Shown here one piece after another: positions 60,738 through 64,000 of a stretch of 64,000 nucleotides of DNA. Source of the DNA: Streptomyces sp. CB01635 (lineage in GTDB: Bacteria > Actinomycetota > Actinomycetes > Streptomycetales > Streptomycetaceae); NCBI RefSeq assembly GCF_002803065.1, contig NZ_NNBL01000019.1:1-64000 (forward strand). Direction: 5' to 3'. Made by a program: the position numbers and the translations under genes. The stretch's first letter is position 1, and each line of letters opens with the position of its first letter. A model generated the notes under the pieces. That model searched no databases. It was given only the letters and a program-made list of their open reading frames with translations, and had not been told where the DNA came from.

Positions 60738-62285
60738 TCAGTACGAGAAGGCCATGGGCCGGTCGGCATCGGAAGCGTCGCCGGAATCCGCTCCGGATCC
60801 GGGGCCGCCGATCTTGGTGGGCGGGTTGAGGTCGGCCTCGGTGAGCTCGGGCGGCCCCTGCTTGATGTACTTGACCATCAGCTTCACCTCGATGACGGCG
60901 AGCGCGGCGTAGACCAGCGCGAACACGATCAGGGAAGTGAGCACCTCGCCCTGCGAGACACCGGGGGAGACCGCGTCCCTGGTCCGGAGCACGCCGTAGA
61001 CCACCCACGGCTGACGCCCGGTCTCGGTGAAGATCCAGCCCCAGGAGATGCCGATGATCGGGAAGATCAGCGTCCACTGGGACAGACGCCACCACCAGAT
61101 GCCCAGCTTCGGCATCAGTTCCTTGTTCTTGGTGAGCATCAGCTTGGGCACTTCGTCCTCGCCGGTGCGGCGCTCGGGCGCCAGCCAGAACCTGCGCCGG
61201 GTGAGCCACAGGCCCGCCGTGCACAGGGCCATCGAGACCCCGCCGAAGCCGATCATCCAGCGGTACGACCAGTAGGCCGTGGGGATGTTGGGGCGGTAGT
61301 CACCGGGCCCGAACTTCTTCTGCTCCGCCTTGTTGATGTCGTTGATCCCGGGGATCTCGGCGTTGAAGTCGTTCTTGGCCAGGAAGGACAGCACGCCCGG
61401 GACTTCGACGGCGACCGTGTTGTGGCCCTTGGAGACATCGCCGTACGCGAAGATCGAGAACGGCGCCGGCTTCTCCGTGTCCCACAGTGCCTCCGCGGCC
61501 GACATCTTCATCGGCTGCTGCTCGTACATCACCTTGCCGAGCGTGTCGGCGCTGACGACGGTGAGGAGCGTGCCGGCCATGGCCGTCACCAGGCCGAGGC
61601 GCAGCGACATGCGCATGGTGCGGATGTGCTGCTTCTTGCGCAGGTGGAAGATCGCTATGCCCGTCATGAACGCGCCGCCGACCAGGATGGACGCGCTGAT
61701 CACATGCCAGAAGTTGACGAGCACCGTCTCCTGGAAGAGCACGGCGGCGAAGTCGGTCAGCTCGGCGCGCTTGGTGCCGTCCCGCTCCACGATCCGGTAG
61801 CCGACCGGATGCTGCATAAACGAGTTGGCGGCCATGATGAAGTACGCCGACAGGATCGTGCCGATGGACACCAGCCAGATCGTGGCGCAGTGCAGCTTCT
61901 TCGGGAGCTTGTCCCAGCCGAAGATCCACAGACCGATGAAGGTCGACTCGAAGAAGAAGGCGATCAGCGCCTCGAAGGCGAGCGGAGCGCCGAAGATGTC
62001 GCCGACGAAGCGCGAGTAGTCCGACCAGTTCATACCGAACTGGAACTCCTGCACGATGCCGGTCACGACACCCATGGCGATGTTGATCAGGAAGAGCTTT
62101 CCCCAGAACTTGGTCGCCCGGAGGTAGTGCTCCTTGCCCGTCCGCACCCAGGCCGTCTCGAGGATCGCCGTCAGCGCGGCGAGCGAGATGGTCAGGGGGA
62201 CAAAAAGGAAGTGATAGACGGTCGTGATGCCGAACTGCCATCGCGCCAGAGTTTCCGGCGCCAGAGCCATCAACGTCGGGTCCAC
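60738..62285 (-). CDS. cydA: Cytochrome bd oxidase subunit I
   Basis: A 515-residue membrane subunit that binds haems b558, b595 and d and oxidises menaquinol. Visible features are RWQFGITTVYHFLFVPLTI with the haem His, NFWHVISASILVGGAFMTGI and GRQPWVVYGVLRTRDAVSPG near the end. The quinol (Q) loop is short (between about 250 and 330), the usual actinobacterial form. AAGGAG lies 9 nt before the GTG start. Transcription is probably repressed by Rex at the operator 83 bp upstream and relieved at high NADH, that is, low oxygen. Confidence 0.96.
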   Translation of the reverse strand: MDPTLMALAPETLARWQFGITTVYHFLFVPLTISLAALTAILETAWVRTGKEHYLRATKFWGKLFLINIAMGVVTGIVQEFQFGMNWSDYSRFVGDIFGAPLAFEALIAFFFESTFIGLWIFGWDKLPKKLHCATIWLVSIGTILSAYFIMAANSFMQHPVGYRIVERDGTKRAELTDFAAVLFQETVLVNFWHVISASILVGGAFMTGIAIFHLRKKQHIRTMRMSLRLGLVTAMAGTLLTVVSADTLGKVMYEQQPMKMSAAEALWDTEKPAPFSIFAYGDVSKGHNTVAVEVPGVLSFLAKNDFNAEIPGINDINKAEQKKFGPGDYRPNIPTAYWSYRWMIGFGGVSMALCTAGLWLTRRRFWLAPERRTGEDEVPKLMLTKNKELMPKLGIWWWRLSQWTLIFPIIGISWGWIFTETGRQPWVVYGVLRTRDAVSPGVSQGEVLTSLIVFALVYAALAVIEVKLMVKYIKQGPPELTEADLNPPTKIGGPGSGADSGDASDADRPMAFSY

Positions 62286-62367
62286 TGCGTCATCTCCTTA
62301 AGTCGCCGTGGTCCAGCGGCAATTTGCCCCTTTAATCCCACTGCTCTCCGGATCAACCGGGCACGCT

Positions 62368-62383
62368 TGTGAAAGCGTTCACA
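62368..62383 (-). promoter_or_regulatory. Rex operator (ROP) upstream of cydA
   Basis: TGTGAA-AGCG-TTCACA is a perfect inverted repeat of the Rex type. A larger nested repeat (CTTGTGAA 62366-62373, TTCACAAG 62384-62391) overlaps it, and on the minus strand TACATAAT just upstream could serve as -10. The gap 62286-62485 also contains the palindrome 62421-62437 (six G, T, six C). Confidence 0.85.
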
Positions 62384-62485
62384 TTCACAAGCATTATGTA
62401 CTACCGGCTCCGGACAGCAGAAGGGGGGTCCCCCCTTACTCCGGGGAACCCCCACCGCGCTACGGAGCGGCCGCAGCCGCCCGGT

Positions 62486-63565
62486 CTACAGCTCCTTGCG
62501 GAACGCCGCCGCCGTGTTCAGGAAGACGTCGTTAGCCTCGGTCTCCGCGATCGTGGCCCGCATCCCCTCGCCGGCGAACGGCCGCACGACCACACCGGCC
62601 TGCTCGCACGCCGCGGCGAAGTCCGCCGTGCGCTCCCCCAGACGCAGCCACACGAAGTTCGCGTGCGTCTCGGGCACGGTCCAGCCCTGCCCCCGCAGCG
62701 CCTCGACCACGCGATTGCGCTCGCACACCAGCGAGCCCACCCGGCCGAGCAGCTCGTCCTCGGCCCGCAGCGAGGCGACCGCCGCGTCCTGCGCGAGCTG
62801 GCTCACGCCGAACGGCACCGCCGTCTTGCGCAGCGCGGCCGCCACCGGCTCATGGGCGATGGCGAAGCCGACCCGCAGGCCCGCGAGCCCGTACGCCTTG
62901 GAGAACGTCCGCAGCACGGCGACATTCGGACGGTCCCGGTAGATCTGGACGCCGTCCGGCACCTCGGCGTCACGGATGAACTCGCGGTACGCCTCGTCGA
63001 GCACGACCAGGACGTCGCTCGGGACCCGGTCCAGGAACCGCTCGAGCTCGGCCCGGCGCACCACCGTGCCGGTCGGGTTGTTCGGGTTGCACACGAAGAT
63101 CAGGCGCGTGCGGTCGGTGATCGCGTCGGCCATCGCGTCGAGGTCGTGGACCTCACCGGACGTCAGCGGCACCTCCACCGCCTTGGCACCGCTGATCTGC
63201 GTGATGATCGGGTACGCCTCGAAGGACCGCCAGGCGTAGATGACCTCGTCGCCGGGGCCGCTGGTCGCCTGGAGCAGCTGCTGCGCGACCCCGACCGAGC
63301 CGGTGCCCGTGGCCAGGTGCGTGACCGGCACCGCGAATCGTTCCGCCAGCTCGTTCATCAGCCCGGTGCAGGCCATGTCCGGGTAGCGGTTGAAGGAACC
63401 GGCCGCCGCGACGGCACTCTCCATCACGCCGGGAAGCGGCGGATAGGGGTTCTCGTTCGAGGACAGCTTGTACGCCACCGGCCCCCCGGCCGCGGCAGCC
63501 TTGCCCGGCTTGTAGGTGGGAATACCCTCCAGCTCGGCACGCAGCTTGGGGCTCGTCTCGCTCAC
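62486..63565 (-). CDS. hisC: HisC2/Pat-type PLP aminotransferase (histidinol-phosphate or aromatic)
   Basis: A fold-type I aminotransferase of 359 residues. The PLP Lys is in RTFSKAYGLAGLRVG; other motifs are LSSNENPYPPLPG, NPNNPTGT, LDEAYREF and FVWLRLGE. The N-terminal ELEGIPTYKPGK matches the group that includes mycobacterial HisC2/Pat, which prefers aromatic amino acids, so phenylpyruvate transamination after PheA is as likely as histidinol phosphate. GTG 63565 is chosen because AGGAGG lies 7 nt upstream; 22 further upstream codons are open but lack support. It lies downstream of a separate promoter region from cydA. Confidence 0.9.
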   Translation of the reverse strand: MSETSPKLRAELEGIPTYKPGKAAAAGGPVAYKLSSNENPYPPLPGVMESAVAAAGSFNRYPDMACTGLMNELAERFAVPVTHLATGTGSVGVAQQLLQATSGPGDEVIYAWRSFEAYPIITQISGAKAVEVPLTSGEVHDLDAMADAITDRTRLIFVCNPNNPTGTVVRRAELERFLDRVPSDVLVVLDEAYREFIRDAEVPDGVQIYRDRPNVAVLRTFSKAYGLAGLRVGFAIAHEPVAAALRKTAVPFGVSQLAQDAAVASLRAEDELLGRVGSLVCERNRVVEALRGQGWTVPETHANFVWLRLGERTADFAAACEQAGVVVRPFAGEGMRATIAETEANDVFLNTAAAFRKEL

Positions 63566-63925
63566 CGCAGTCCTCCTCGCGACCACCATTTCAATACTGC
63601 TCACCTTAAGAGGATTCGCGGCAGACCCCAATGGCCCGGGGCCCTCGACCTGCCGGGTGGCCGTCCGACACCACCCATGACGACTGCCGCGGACCTCCCA
63701 GAGGCGTACGGAGGAGGGGGAGCGCTCCCCTTTTCAGTGCGCGCCGGTAGCTCGCGCCGTGGCGCGCATCCCCCGTGAAGGTGAGTTGAGACCTACTCGC
63801 AACATCACCGACTTGGCAGGCCCACGCGCGCCGACAAGTGACCTCCTGGCGTCGATACGCTCAACTCCCTTGATTTCCAAGGTCATTGACTCGCTCTGGC
63901 CATGCAGAAACGTGCCTGTCAACGC

Positions 63926-63937
63926 GTGCATATGCAC
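63926..63937. promoter_or_regulatory. Palindrome before the right-edge gene
   Basis: GTGCATATGCAC is a perfect 12-bp palindrome 41 bp before the ATG at 63978. Candidate operator. The rest of 63566-63960 shows no gene. Confidence 0.3.
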
Positions 63938-63962
63938 TCACGCCGCCCCGCCACATGAGCCC

Positions 63963-63968
63963 TACTAT
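63963..63968 (+). promoter_or_regulatory. Candidate -10 box of a leaderless promoter
   Basis: TACTAT ends 9 nt before the ATG at 63978 with no room for a ribosome binding site, so the transcript is probably leaderless. No clear -35 is seen. Confidence 0.4.
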
Positions 63969-63977
63969 CGGCTCGCC

Positions 63978-64000
63978 ATGACAGCAGCAGGGAAGCACCA
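63978..64000 (+). CDS. 5' end of a truncated gene at the right edge
   Basis: ATG followed by codons for T-A-A-G-K-H before the window ends. The promoter-like TACTAT just upstream supports a real gene start, but the product cannot be named. Confidence 0.35.

Overview
The window is high-GC actinobacterial DNA and reads as a core, origin-proximal segment of a Streptomyces chromosome. The evidence is the GC-rich third codon positions, GTG starts and GTGA or ATGA overlaps, the Streptomyces-type genes (subtilisin inhibitor, HtrA-like protease, DtpA/Sco/ECuC copper set, fused CydDC, KptA), and a gene order that, from memory, resembles the SCO3944-SCO4010 part of S. coelicolor. Two perfect parS sequences, two one-mismatch parS-like sequences and two groups of DnaA boxes also suggest that oriC is near but outside the window.

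Layout. 0-8 kb: tRNA-Arg(ACG) and tRNA-Ser(GCT), a secreted subtilisin inhibitor, a 1410-residue PAS/pseudo-kinase/receiver protein, an acyl-CoA synthetase and an ECF sigma factor. 8-14.5 kb: a secreted DUF1906 protein and, upstream of it on the same strand, a tightly coupled five-gene set (two acyl-CoA dehydrogenases, two MaoC-type hydratase subunits, an Ltp2-like thiolase-fold protein) that mirrors the mycobacterial igr side-chain degradation genes. 14.5-21.9 kb: a small secreted protein, a primase-polymerase gene with a LexA-like box, then a probable old island between a 60-nt 3' fragment of tRNA-Ser and the intact tRNA-Ser(TGA). The island carries a large secreted subtilase and a TrmB/LuxR-type regulator, and no integrase is visible. 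21.9-32 kb: HtrA-like protease, glycerophosphodiesterase, two RsbW-like ATPases, a GAF/PP2C phosphatase, a SEC-C protein, a second primase-like protein and a Xaa-Pro aminopeptidase.

32-38.7 kb is a copper supply cluster: a membrane protein, YcnI, Sco, a PCuAC chaperone with a Met/His-rich tail, fused CopC-CopD, and Tat-exported DyP peroxidase DtpA. 38.7-42.5 kb has pheA and serS separated by 730 bp that hold a 24-bp tandem repeat and a DnaA-box cluster, followed by a HAD phosphatase. 42.5-46.7 kb has a small protein and two coupled ABC-2 ATPase/permease pairs. 46.7-51.5 kb is a coupled operon of an M24 peptidase, an EphD-like hydrolase-reductase fusion and a PF10118 diiron-type protein, followed by a MerR regulator.

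51.5-64 kb: a second small DnaA-box group, kptA, an LLM-family oxidoreductase, a HAD phosphatase, a DosS-like histidine kinase without a response regulator, the cydA-cydB-cydDC operon under a Rex operator, an HisC/Pat-type aminotransferase, and the first codons of a further gene at the right edge. No CRISPR array, rRNA, insertion sequence or recognisable transposase was seen. Locus equivalences and named literature come from memory and were not looked up.
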